This document shows positions 35,170 to 42,809 of a stretch of DNA of 64,000 nucleotides, in pieces. The notes beneath the pieces are model-generated. The model did no database searches. It was not told where the DNA came from and saw nothing but the letters and a program-made list of their open reading frames with translations. Both the position numbers and the translations under genes were made by a program. The DNA lies in contig CP091241.1 of assembly GCA_027627685.1 (NCBI GenBank), positions 2,388,501 through 2,452,500 of the forward strand. Direction: 5' to 3'. The stretch's first letter is position 1; every line of letters starts with the position of its first letter. The stretch comes from Hyphomonadaceae bacterium ML37 (lineage in GTDB: Bacteria > Pseudomonadota > Alphaproteobacteria > Caulobacterales > Maricaulaceae).

Positions 35170-35826
35170 TCATCCTGCAAAGCGCCACACGCGCGCCTGC
35201 CTGACCTCGCGATCCTCCAGATCGCGGGATACAGGCGTGTCGTATCGGGCCAACGCTTCCAGCTTCGTTCTGGGCAGAAAGGTCCGCCCCGGATCGCCGA
35301 TCAGCACCAGCGCGCCGCGGGCATGCAGGCTGGCGAGCCAGCCAGCGATGCGCGCGGCGCCAGGCGCCTCGTAGAAGACATCCCCGGCCAGCACCACATC
35401 CCAGCCCGCATCGGCGCCGGTGATGTCGGCCAGTTGCGCGTCCACCTCCACGCCATTGAGCGCCGCGTTCAGGCGGGCGGCGGCCACAGCGAACGGATCA
35501 ATCTCGCTGGCGCCGACACGGGCGGCGCCGGCTTTGGCGGCGCCTATGCCCGCCACACCGCACCCGCAGGCGAAATCCAGGACATGGGCTCCGGCCACCA
35601 GATGCGGGTTATCCATGACATAGCGCGCCAGCGCCTGACCGCCTGCCCAGGCGAACGCCCAGAAGGGCGGCGGCAAGCCGATCTCGCCCAGGGCCTCTTC
35701 GGTGCGGGTCCAGATTTCAATGGTTTCGTCGGCGAGATGAAAGCGCAGCTCGGGCGTCAACGGCGCGCTGGTGATGCGCGTGTGCCGGGTGATGAAGGCG
35801 TCAGCGGTGGCCGGGGTCAGCGTCAT
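35170..35826 (-). CDS. Class I SAM-dependent methyltransferase (ETFB-lysine/PrmA-like)
   Basis: 218 residues. SAM motif I is VLDFACGCGVAGIGAAKAG, followed by the acidic ASEIDPFAVAAARLNAALNG and the DxxY-type motif LAGDVFYEAPGAARI. The order and motif match the family containing human ETFB lysine methyltransferase and relatives of ribosomal L11 methyltransferase. The likely substrate is a protein lysine, for example in the electron transfer flavoprotein, but this is inferred from the family only. Transcribed alone, convergent with the lipoprotein pair. Confidence 0.83.
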   Translation of the reverse strand: MTLTPATADAFITRHTRITSAPLTPELRFHLADETIEIWTRTEEALGEIGLPPPFWAFAWAGGQALARYVMDNPHLVAGAHVLDFACGCGVAGIGAAKAGAARVGASEIDPFAVAAARLNAALNGVEVDAQLADITGADAGWDVVLAGDVFYEAPGAARIAGWLASLHARGALVLIGDPGRTFLPRTKLEALARYDTPVSRDLEDREVRQARVWRFAG

Positions 35827-36212
35827 CGCGCGGGTGTAGACCGGCCCCGGCTGCGGAGCCAGCGGTCAACGCGTTGCGAGGGGGAGGAGAAGGAAAGGTG
35901 GGACCCGCCTCGAGGTGGCGCTGGCTCTCGATCGCCCCCTCAGACGAAAGCGTGCCGCGCTGACACACTCGAGACGAGCCCCGGACCGGGCTTCGCAAGG
36001 CGCGTGCAAAGCGGCGCCCGATCCGTGACAACAGGCGGCGGGACGCGGCGGATATTCGCCATTGGGGGGAGAAGAACCGCAGTCGAAACCGCGCCGCGCC
36101 CACCGCCTTGTTCCTCACACTGGAGGTCAACTGCGTCGCCAATCGTTCCGGTTTAAGGAAATTTCGCCGCAGGCCCGCCGCAATCAAGGCGGCGGCGTTC
36201 ATCTGCTCGTCA
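35827..36212. other. Gap of 386 bases without a supported gene
   Basis: No convincing coding sequence or RNA gene is visible. Open frames crossing it are Arg/Ser-rich and overlap both flanking genes. A 7-bp stem (CCGCCGC 36175-36181 with GCGGCGG 36189-36195, 7-base loop) lies just beyond the DUF3299 stop and may help terminate the zinc operon, but it has no T run. A purine-rich patch is at about 35877-35897. The promoter of the methyltransferase gene must be at the left edge. Confidence 0.6.
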
Positions 36213-36740
36213 TCACTGGCGGTAGGGCTCAAGGCCGGTGAGTTCGAGCGTGTACGCGGCGTCAGCCAGATCGCTGTCATGGCGGCGGGTGCGCATCACG
36301 CCTTCCGCAAACACCGGCTCCCACATGCCCTGCACCGCCACGCCGTCGGCGGCCTGCACATAGATGAGCTGGTTGGGCGGCGGCGGCGGCACGTGCACGC
36401 AGGCGCCTACGAAGGGCACAAGCAGGAAGCGCGAGACCTGACCGGAGGCGGAAAAATCGAACGGCAGCACGAAGCCGGCGATGCGCACGCGCTCGCCGTC
36501 CAGCTCGTCGACCACATTGAAGGTCTGCAGCTGGGGCATCTGGTCTGTGCCGAAATGATTGAAGCCGAACTCTATCGCCTGGACCTGCTGCAGCCGGGCG
36601 ATGCGCTCGGCCTCGCCGGGCGGCAGGAGATCGGACCAGACCAGTTCAAGACGCTCGCCCGCCGCCGCGTCCTCAGCCTGGGCCGGGACGGTCAGGGCGG
36701 CCGCACACAGGGCCATCAACAGGGCGATCACACGCGTCAT
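36213..36740 (-). CDS. DUF3299 domain exported protein
   Basis: 175 residues with a signal peptide (cleavage near PAQAEDA). The mature part carries DUF3299 landmarks: LVWSDLLPPGE, ERVRIAGFVLPFDF, FLLVPFVGACVHVPPPPPNQLIYVQ and the closing YTLELTGLEPY. The function is unknown; the family often sits with metal-uptake genes. The CVHVPPPPPNQ segment has a Cys and His that could bind a metal. It is the last gene of a ZIP-ZrgA-DUF3299 unit, 50 bases after the ZrgA-like gene. Confidence 0.85.
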   Translation of the reverse strand: MTRVIALLMALCAAALTVPAQAEDAAAGERLELVWSDLLPPGEAERIARLQQVQAIEFGFNHFGTDQMPQLQTFNVVDELDGERVRIAGFVLPFDFSASGQVSRFLLVPFVGACVHVPPPPPNQLIYVQAADGVAVQGMWEPVFAEGVMRTRRHDSDLADAAYTLELTGLEPYRQ

Positions 36741-36790
36741 GACGACGATACATGCGCGTGTGACCGCCGGGCTTCAAGGGCCTGATGCTG

Positions 36791-37456
36791 TTACGGGGCG
36801 ATGACGGCGGCGCTCGGGGTGAGCGTGGCGGCGCCGGCGCGATTGCCGCTGACAAAGCTCGCCTGCAGGGTTTCCAGCCGCGCAAAGGCGTCGAACAGGC
36901 CGCCGGCGTCGAGCTGGTCAGCCCGGGCGGCGGTCTCGCAGGCAAAAGTCCAGCTGATCACAAGATCGCTATCGCCGTGATAGCGGTCCGTTTCGGCATG
37001 GTCATCATGGCCGTGCCCGTGGTCATCACCGTGGTCATGATCATGGTTTTCGTGGTCATGATCATCGTGTTCGTGATCATCATGCCCGTGATCGTGGCCA
37101 TGACCGTCGGACTGCCCATGACCGCCACGCGTCCCCTCGATGTCGACGGTGGCCAGCGTGCAGCCCGCCCCGCTGGGGAAGGCCACGGGCGCCAGATCGA
37201 ACGCCTCATAGGCCGCGTCGATGGCCGCACGCTCTTCGTCAGTCTCAGCCGCGCGCTCGAAGCCGAAGAAGTTGTAGGCGGCGCCGCTGAGCACCACCAG
37301 GGCCGCGCCGGCGTCGGCGTCGACCGCCACGTCCAGCGCCGCAGCGCCGTGCACATGAGCGCCCAGCTGGCGCATCGGGGCGTCGTCACCCAGGGCGGCG
37401 CCGCCCGACAGCACCATGGCCAGCGCGGCGCAGCTCATCAGTTTGGAAAGCGTCAT
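36791..37456 (-). CDS. ZrgA-like zinc uptake protein (DUF2796)
   Basis: 221 residues with a signal peptide. The N-terminal part has the DUF2796 signature LGAHVHGAAALDVAVD and FFGFERAA. Residues about 113-160 form a His/Asp-rich tract with more than twenty His. The C-terminal part returns to the conserved fold (DLVISWTFACETAARADQL). ZrgA of Vibrio is a periplasmic zinc-binding protein that assists zinc uptake. This one overlaps the upstream ZIP gene by four bases, so the two are translationally coupled. Expression is probably induced by zinc shortage (inference from the family). Confidence 0.87.
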   Translation of the reverse strand: MTLSKLMSCAALAMVLSGGAALGDDAPMRQLGAHVHGAAALDVAVDADAGAALVVLSGAAYNFFGFERAAETDEERAAIDAAYEAFDLAPVAFPSGAGCTLATVDIEGTRGGHGQSDGHGHDHGHDDHEHDDHDHENHDHDHGDDHGHGHDDHAETDRYHGDSDLVISWTFACETAARADQLDAGGLFDAFARLETLQASFVSGNRAGAATLTPSAAVIAP

Positions 37457-38355
37457 GGGTTGGGCTCCTGTGTCAGGTCGTGGCCGGGATGGTCCGCATG
37501 GTCGTGACCGGAATGATCATGATCATGTTCATCATCGTGGGCGTGAATGTGGCGGTGCGCGCCATGGTCATGTTGATGCGGAAGGGCGTGCGCCTCGTCG
37601 CCGTGATGGGCGTGGTCATGGCCCATCAGCATCAGCGCCGCCGCGCCCGCGCCGGCGAACACCGCCCCGCCGCCCCGCACCAGGCCGGCGGTGAGGGCTT
37701 CGCTCAGCAGATGGGCGGCGCCCACATGCAGCAGCAGGCCCGCCACCAGCGCCATGAGGATATTCAGGACCGACAGATCCAGCGCCGCAGCGGACGGCGC
37801 CGCGATCACGGCCGCCACCAGCATGGTCAGGCCCGCCGCCGCGAACGCCAGCAGCGCCGCCATCCGGTCGCCCAGCCCGCCGCGCTGCAGCAGAATGAAG
37901 CACACCACCGCCACCGGGAGCTGGTGCACCACCAGACCCACCCCCGCCGTGGCGGCCAGCGCCGGCTCCATGGCGTGGGTGACGGCGAACACCACACCGT
38001 CCAGCGCTGAATGGACCGCCAGCGCACCCACCGCCGCCAGCGCCGCCGTGCGCGCACGCGTGGAGCCGGGCCCGGCCGAGACAGACGCCACAGCCGTGCC
38101 GCCGGTCACGCCCTGCAGCACGAACCCGCCGGCGAACCCGGCCAGCACCAGCCAGGGCGCGTAGCCGCCAGACGCCAGAGCCGACGGGATCAGCTCCACC
38201 ACGGCCAGGGTGACGACGAGGCCGCCCGCGAAGGCCGCAAAGAGCGGTGAATGCTGACGGGTGAAGCCCGCGCCGCGCAGGGCCAGAAGCACGGCCAGGC
38301 CCACGGCGCCGGCGGCGACGAGCCCGAAGACCAGGGCGGACAGTAACGGGCTCAA
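37453..38355 (-). CDS. ZIP family metal transporter with C-terminal His-rich tail
   Basis: About 300 residues from a TTG at 38355. Eight or so hydrophobic segments are present. ZIP landmarks are VVELIPSA (TM2), VHSALDGVVFA (TM4, HSxxDG) and VVHQLPVAVV (TM5, HxxP), which form the metal site. A His-rich tail of about 50 residues follows the last helix, unlike the usual cytoplasmic loop between TM3 and TM4. The start is uncertain: there is no ATG between the upstream gene's stop and the first helix. TTG at 38355, with GGAG ten bases before it, is the best choice; GTG at 38304 would cut into TM1. It should import zinc or a similar divalent metal. Confidence 0.82.
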   Translation of the reverse strand: MSPLLSALVFGLVAAGAVGLAVLLALRGAGFTRQHSPLFAAFAGGLVVTLAVVELIPSALASGGYAPWLVLAGFAGGFVLQGVTGGTAVASVSAGPGSTRARTAALAAVGALAVHSALDGVVFAVTHAMEPALAATAGVGLVVHQLPVAVVCFILLQRGGLGDRMAALLAFAAAGLTMLVAAVIAAPSAAALDLSVLNILMALVAGLLLHVGAAHLLSEALTAGLVRGGGAVFAGAGAAALMLMGHDHAHHGDEAHALPHQHDHGAHRHIHAHDDEHDHDHSGHDHADHPGHDLTQEPNP

Positions 38356-38389
38356 ACGGGCGGCGCTCCGGAGGCGGTGTGTCGGGAGT

Positions 38390-38413
38390 GTTATATTGTT
38401 GCGCGCATGTAAC
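38390..38413 (-). promoter_or_regulatory. Dyad in the ZIP operon promoter region
   Basis: GTTATAT (38390-38396) and ATGTAAC (38407-38413) are inverted arms with one mismatch and a 10-base spacer, 35-58 bases upstream of the ZIP start. The arms resemble Zur half-sites (GTTAT/ATAAC), but the spacing is longer than the known Zur box, so the match is only suggestive. Confidence 0.3.
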
Positions 38414-38444
38414 CGCTCGGCGCCGCGAAGGCAAGCGTGAGCGC

Positions 38445-39437
38445 CTATCGAGGCTCGCCCAAAGCAGCGCCCAGGGCCAGCCCGGAGCGCCAGGCCAGCT
38501 CGGCGCGCGGGCCCAGGCGCCAGTCGCCGCCCACGCCGATCGTGCCGGACGGGTCCAGCGCGCAAGGCGTCCCCGCCGCCTGCTGCACCAGCGCGTAGCG
38601 CCAGCGATGGGCCTGGCGCCACACAGGCTCCGGCATGCCGAAGCGCACAAAGGCTTCCTCGCACAATGCGCGCATGACCATGTCCGGATCAGCTTCCAGG
38701 AAGGCCTTCGACCAGTCAGGCGAGCCCTGCAGCACCCAGCATTCGGGCCCCTGCCAGCCGGGGCGGGCATTCATGCGGGCCATCCAGCGGATCGCCCCGC
38801 CCAGCATTTGCGCGCCGTCAAAACCGGGATCGAACGGCGCGTCCAGCACCGCCATCACCGTCCAGCACGGGCCGATCTGTACGGTGCGGGCCTCCTGGAT
38901 CAGAACGGAGAAGTCGGCGTCGGTACGCGCCAGAAGGTCGATCAATTGTTCTGGCGGCAGGGTCAGGGCGATCCGCTCGAATGGGCCTTCGATCTCGCCG
39001 TCCTCGAAATGCACGCGCCAGGCGCCCGGTTCGCCCGACAGGTGGCGCGCACGCGCCGCGAACCGGACCTGCTGCCCGCCCAGCGCCGTGCGCACGAGCG
39101 CGCTCATGCCCGGCACGCCTACCCAGCGGGTCTTGGGGCGCAAAGGCTGCATGCCGCCCACGCGATCAATGGAGACCAGACGCGCGCGCCAGACCTGCGC
39201 CACGCCCGCAGCGGCGGCTTCATCAATCAGCGCCTGAAACCCGGCCGTTTCGGCGGTGACGAACTGGGCGCCGTGATCGATGCGCGCCTCGCCCTGCGGC
39301 GTTTCAGCGCGCCGGGTGGAGAGCCGCCCGCCGGGGCCGCGCCCCTTGTCGAACAGAACCGGCTGAAATCCAGCCTGCGCAAGGGTTCGCGCCGCGGCTG
39401 CGCCCGCCAGACCTGCTCCGATCACCGCTGCTCGCAT
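38445..39437 (-). CDS. Renalase-like FAD-dependent oxidoreductase (COG3380)
   Basis: 330 residues. The FAD site is AVIGAGLAGAAAARTLAQAGF, followed by FDKGRGPGGRLSTRR, the signature of the COG3380 renalase-like group. IDHGAQFVTAETAGF and the C-terminal TIGVGGDWRLGPRAELAWRSGLALG complete the flavin fold. Relatives oxidise nicotinamide-type isomers or amines; the bacterial role is uncertain. The start at 39437 is set by the Rossmann strand. It is divergent from the DCC-photolyase-DUF2256 genes, an arrangement typical of light-responsive DNA-repair clusters (known tendency of the family). Confidence 0.82.
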   Translation of the reverse strand: MRAAVIGAGLAGAAAARTLAQAGFQPVLFDKGRGPGGRLSTRRAETPQGEARIDHGAQFVTAETAGFQALIDEAAAAGVAQVWRARLVSIDRVGGMQPLRPKTRWVGVPGMSALVRTALGGQQVRFAARARHLSGEPGAWRVHFEDGEIEGPFERIALTLPPEQLIDLLARTDADFSVLIQEARTVQIGPCWTVMAVLDAPFDPGFDGAQMLGGAIRWMARMNARPGWQGPECWVLQGSPDWSKAFLEADPDMVMRALCEEAFVRFGMPEPVWRQAHRWRYALVQQAAGTPCALDPSGTIGVGGDWRLGPRAELAWRSGLALGAALGEPR

Positions 39438-39485
39438 GGCGGGCATTCCCTGTATTGTCTGGCCCACAGACCTATGTCTGGCGCC

Positions 39486-39884
39486 ATGGAACATCAAACG
39501 CAAAATACTGACGACGCCGCGACACCACCCGCCTGCGAGGTGTTTTTTGACGGCGACTGCCCGCTATGCCGGGCCGAGATCGGGATGTATCAGCGCCAAG
39601 GCGCGCAGGCGCGATTTACTGACGTCAGCACAGGCGCTGGCGCGCCGCCGGAGATTGGCGCCGACGCAGCGATGAAACGCTTTCACGTGCGCCGGGCCGA
39701 TGGCGTTCTGGTGTCGGGCGCAGCGGCCTTCGCCGAGCTGTGGAAGGCCACGCCCGGCTGGCGCTGGCTGGGACACGTCGCCGCCCTGCCCCCGCTTGTC
39801 TGGATCGGCGAGGGCCTGTACCGCGCCTTTCTGGTGATCCGCCCGGCCCTGCAAGGACTGGCGCGCCGCCGCGCGAACGGCTGA
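39486..39884 (+). CDS. DCC family thiol-disulfide oxidoreductase (DUF393)
   Basis: 132 residues. The family motif is CEVFFDGDCPLCRAEIGMYQRQ, with the CxxC pair at Cys25 and Cys28. The RFTDVSTG segment and the C-terminal helices LPPLVWIGEGLYRAFLVIRPALQ also fit. These thioredoxin-like proteins are predicted to carry out thiol-disulfide exchange; no function is established. An ATG at 39474 would add four residues and cannot be excluded, since neither start has a clear ribosome site. It lies nine bases before the photolyase gene, so they are co-transcribed. Confidence 0.85.
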   Translation: MEHQTQNTDDAATPPACEVFFDGDCPLCRAEIGMYQRQGAQARFTDVSTGAGAPPEIGADAAMKRFHVRRADGVLVSGAAAFAELWKATPGWRWLGHVAALPPLVWIGEGLYRAFLVIRPALQGLARRRANG

Positions 39885-39893
39885 AGGCCTGCG

Positions 39894-41438
39894 ATGGGCG
39901 CGCAGCTGGTCTGGTTCAAGCGCGATCTGCGCGCGCATGATCACGCAGGGCTCGCCGCCGCCGCCTCCAGCGGCGGGCCGGTCCTCTGTCTGTACATCGT
40001 CGAGCCCTGGCTGTGGGCGCAGCCCGATTATTCCGGCCGCCACTATGCCTTCCTGACCGAGACGCTGGCCGATCTGGACAGGGCGCTACGCGCCCGCGGC
40101 GGGACGCTGACTGTGCGCACCGGCGAGGCGGTGGCGGTGCTCGACGCCCTTCACCGCCAAACCCCCATCGACGCCATCCACGCCCATGAAGAAACCGGCC
40201 TGATCGCCACCTGGGAGCGCGACCGGGCCGTGGCGCAATGGGCGCGCCGGCACAGCATCGCCTTTATCGAGCACCGCCAGAATGGCGTCATCCGCGCGCT
40301 CCCCTCGCGCAATGGCTGGGCGAAGCGCTGGGAGGCCTTCATGAGCCAGCCGGTGATCCCGGCGCCCGCGCGGTTTCAGGATGCCGGCGCACCGTCGGAG
40401 CCGATCCCGGCGCCCGAGGCGCTGGGCCTCGCCCCCGACCCCTGCCCGGGGCGCCAGACAGGCGGGCGGCGCCAGGCCGTGGCGGATCTGGAAAGCTTTC
40501 TGTTTGCACGCGGCCGCGATTACCGGCGGGCCATGTCCTCGCCCGTCAGCGCGTTTGACGCCTGTTCGCGCCTGTCGGCGCATCTGGCGCTGGGCGCGAT
40601 CTCGGTGCGTGAGGCGTATCAGGGCGCGGGCCGGGCGCTCACCGCCCACCGCGCGGCGGGCGAGGTCGGGTTCGCGCGCTCGGTGGAGAGCTTCATCTCG
40701 CGCCTGCACTGGCATTGCCATTTCATGCAGAAGTTCGAGGACGAGCCCGAACTCGCCACCCGCGACCTGCACCCGGCCTATCGCGGCGCCCGGCCAGAGG
40801 CGGACCCCGACACGCTCAAGCGCTGGATTGAGGGGCGCACGGGCCTGCCGTTTCTGGATGCGTGCATGCGCGCGCTGGACCATACCGGCTGGCTGAATTT
40901 CCGCATGCGCGCGATGGCCGCGGCGTTTTCCAGCTATCATCTGTGGCAGGACTGGAAACGCCCGGCCCAGGCGCTGGCGCGCCGCTTCACCGATTTCGAG
41001 CCGGGCATTCACTATCCCCAGTTCCAGATGCAGTCGGGCGTGACCGGGGTGAACACGCCGCGCATCTATAACCCGGTCAAGCAATCCATGGATCAGGACC
41101 CGGATGGCGTGTTCATCGCCCGCTGGGTTCCAGAGCTCGCCGCCCTGCCCGCGCCCTTCCGGCATCAGCCCTGGACCGCACCGCAAGGCGTGCTGGAGGC
41201 GGCCGGCGTGCAGCTGGGCGTGACCTATACAGACCGCATCGTCGATCACGAACAGGCCGCGCGCGAGGCGAAGGCGAAGCTCACCGCCCTGCGCCGCAGC
41301 GCCGGGCACGGGCCCGCCAGCGACGCCATCCAGGCCCGCCACGGCAGCCGAAAATCCGGGCTGAAACAGACCGGTTCGGCCACCCGGCGGCGCAAGGCGA
41401 AAGCCGCACCCGATCCCGCGCAAGGGAGCCTGTTCTGA
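39894..41438 (+). CDS. Photolyase/cryptochrome family protein, divergent FAD-site subgroup
   Basis: 514 residues. The N-terminal antenna domain begins QLVWFKRDLRAHDHAGL. The C-terminal FAD domain includes ESFISRLHWHCHFMQKFED, GLPFLDACMRALDHTGWLNFRMRAMAAAFSSYHLWQDW and RIYNPVKQSMDQDPDGVFIARWVPEL. Where class I CPD photolyases have GWQW-A-S-TGTDAAPYFR, this protein has PGIHYPQFQMQSGVTGVNT (about residues 368-386), so the FAD-proximal Trp is replaced. It probably repairs UV lesions with light, but a cryptochrome-like sensor role is possible. A basic tail ends at GSLF. The DUF2256 gene follows after three bases. Confidence 0.88.
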   Translation: MGAQLVWFKRDLRAHDHAGLAAAASSGGPVLCLYIVEPWLWAQPDYSGRHYAFLTETLADLDRALRARGGTLTVRTGEAVAVLDALHRQTPIDAIHAHEETGLIATWERDRAVAQWARRHSIAFIEHRQNGVIRALPSRNGWAKRWEAFMSQPVIPAPARFQDAGAPSEPIPAPEALGLAPDPCPGRQTGGRRQAVADLESFLFARGRDYRRAMSSPVSAFDACSRLSAHLALGAISVREAYQGAGRALTAHRAAGEVGFARSVESFISRLHWHCHFMQKFEDEPELATRDLHPAYRGARPEADPDTLKRWIEGRTGLPFLDACMRALDHTGWLNFRMRAMAAAFSSYHLWQDWKRPAQALARRFTDFEPGIHYPQFQMQSGVTGVNTPRIYNPVKQSMDQDPDGVFIARWVPELAALPAPFRHQPWTAPQGVLEAAGVQLGVTYTDRIVDHEQAAREAKAKLTALRRSAGHGPASDAIQARHGSRKSGLKQTGSATRRRKAKAAPDPAQGSLF

Positions 41439-41441
41439 GCC

Positions 41442-41600
41442 ATGGCCAAGGGATCAAACCGCCGCAAGGCCACCGCCAAGGCCGATCTGCCGCAGAAAAC
41501 CTGCGTGAGCTGCGGCCGGCCCTTCACCTGGCGCAAGAAATGGGAGCGGGTCTGGGACGAGGTGAAGTATTGCTCGAAGCGTTGTGGTGGGCGGGGTTAG
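41442..41600 (+). CDS. DUF2256 small zinc-ribbon-like protein
   Basis: A 52-residue protein. It matches DUF2256 along its whole length: [20 protein letters not shown], then [10 protein letters not shown], with two CxxC/CxxxC pairs able to hold one zinc. The first ten residues are basic. The family has no known function but is often encoded next to photolyase/cryptochrome genes, as here (three bases after the photolyase stop). It is probably the last protein gene of the DCC-photolyase unit. Confidence 0.9.
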   Translation: MAKGSNRRKATAKADLPQKTCVSCGRPFTWRKKWERVWDEVKYCSKRCGGRG

Positions 41601-41637
41601 GAAGGGCTCGGCGCTGATGGAAACGATTGAATTGAAA

Positions 41638-41752
41638 TTGAATATTTGCGTGCAATTGGCTATTCTAACTCCGCAAGCCCCTTATGGGCGAATGAATAGC
41701 CTAGCCCTCTAACGGGCCGAACAGCCCCGCCTTGGCGGGGCTGTTCTCTTTT
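41638..41752 (+). ncRNA. Candidate small RNA with promoter and strong terminator
   Basis: TTGAAT (41638-41643), a 17-base spacer and TATTCT (41661-41666) make a plausible promoter in an A/T-rich stretch. A transcript starting near 41673 would be about 80 bases and end in the terminator at 41719-41752. GGCTATTC (41658-41665) and GAATAGCC (41694-41701) are perfect inverted arms, the first overlapping the -10. No known RNA family is recognised. The alternative is that this is only the 3' end of the photolyase-DUF2256 transcript. Confidence 0.4.
41719..41752 (+). terminator. Strong Rho-independent terminator
   Basis: GAACAGCCCCGCC (41719-41731) pairs perfectly with GGCGGGGCTGTTC (41734-41746), giving a very tight loop, followed by TCTTTT. 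The T run is only on the plus side. It ends either the photolyase-DUF2256 transcript or the candidate small RNA. Confidence 0.92.
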
Positions 41753-41778
41753 CAGGCGCAGGTTTGCCAACGATTTCC

Positions 41779-42738
41779 TCACCCAAACCGCCGCAACGCC
41801 GCATCCGCCGCGTGGTGCAGGAGGGCGTGGCGCCGGGCCAGGGCGTCGAGATCGCGGGCATAGCCGCCGCCCAGCACGCCGGTGACGGGAACGCCGCGTT
41901 TGAGGCAAGCGTCAAACACCATGGCTTCGCGCGCGGCCAGCCCCTCATCACTGAGGTCCAGAAGGCCCAGCCGGTCCTCGCGGTGGGGATCGACCCCGGC
42001 GTTGAAGAAGACGAGATCCGGCCGGCTGGCTTCGAGCGCGTCATCCACCGCGGCGCGGGCGGCGGCGAGATAGTCCGTGTCGCCGGTCCCTTTGGAGAGG
42101 CCGATATCCATGTCCGACACCGCCTTGCGGCGCGGCCAGTTGTCCTCGCAATGTACCGACAGGGTGAAGACGCGGGGGTCATGTTCAAAAATCCGCGCCG
42201 TGCCGTCGCCCTGATGCACGTCGAGATCAATGACCAGCACGCGCTGCACCGCGCCTTCCGCCAGCAGGAGCCGGGCGGCAACGGCCACATCGTTGAAGAC
42301 GCAGAAGCCAGCGCCACCTGACTGGTCGGCATGGTGGCTGCCGCCGGCGGTATTGCACGCCGCGCCATGCTCCAGCGCGAGGCGCCCCGCCAGCGCCGTG
42401 CCCGCCACCGCGCATTGCGAGCGCAGGGCGACGGCTGGCGTCATCTCGAACCCGATGCGCCGGGCCAGCGGGGCCGGCACCGCCGCACCCAGCACCTGAT
42501 CCACATAGGCCGGGTTATGAGCCAGCTGCAGCCAGGCGGCGGGCGCAGGGGCGGGACGGTGAAACGCGTCCCAGTCCGCGACGAGCCCGCTGGCCACCAG
42601 CGCGCCCGCCACCGCCCGGAATTTTCCCATGGGAAAGCGGTGACCGGCGGGCACGCCGGCCGCGACATACGCCTCGTGAAACACCACCTCGACCATCGTG
42701 CTGAGAGCTAGCACGCGCGGGCGTGGCTGCAACGTCAT
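41779..42738 (-). CDS. Histone deacetylase family protein
   Basis: 319 residues. The deacetylase signatures are in order: NTAGGSHHADQSGGAGFCVFNDVAVA with His135-His136, VLVIDLDVHQGDGTA with the zinc ligands Asp173 and His175, FFNAGVDPHREDRLG with the third ligand, and GVLGGGYA with the catalytic-site Tyr. Bacterial members deacetylate small molecules such as acetylpolyamines, or proteins; the substrate is unknown. An internal ATG at 42696 (MVEVVFHEAY) may be the true start, since the first 14 residues are not conserved. It is divergent from the arginine operon. Confidence 0.9.
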   Translation of the reverse strand: MTLQPRPRVLALSTMVEVVFHEAYVAAGVPAGHRFPMGKFRAVAGALVASGLVADWDAFHRPAPAPAAWLQLAHNPAYVDQVLGAAVPAPLARRIGFEMTPAVALRSQCAVAGTALAGRLALEHGAACNTAGGSHHADQSGGAGFCVFNDVAVAARLLLAEGAVQRVLVIDLDVHQGDGTARIFEHDPRVFTLSVHCEDNWPRRKAVSDMDIGLSKGTGDTDYLAAARAAVDDALEASRPDLVFFNAGVDPHREDRLGLLDLSDEGLAAREAMVFDACLKRGVPVTGVLGGGYARDLDALARRHALLHHAADAALRRFG

Positions 42739-42809
42739 TTGCCAAGGCGCACGTAGGCGATTACACCGCTGGGCTTCGGCTTTCGCCGCGCTTTCCGGAG
42801 CCTTGCGCC

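Noticed and set aside
35801..36280. Minus-strand open frame of 159 codons in the gap before the methyltransferase
   Set aside because: It overlaps both flanking genes, is Arg/Ser/Pro-rich and has no ribosome site or recognisable motif.
38388..38402. A canonical Zur box TGTTATAATATAACA before the ZIP gene
   Set aside because: Only the first half (TGTTATA) matches; the second half does not, so only the wider dyad is reported.
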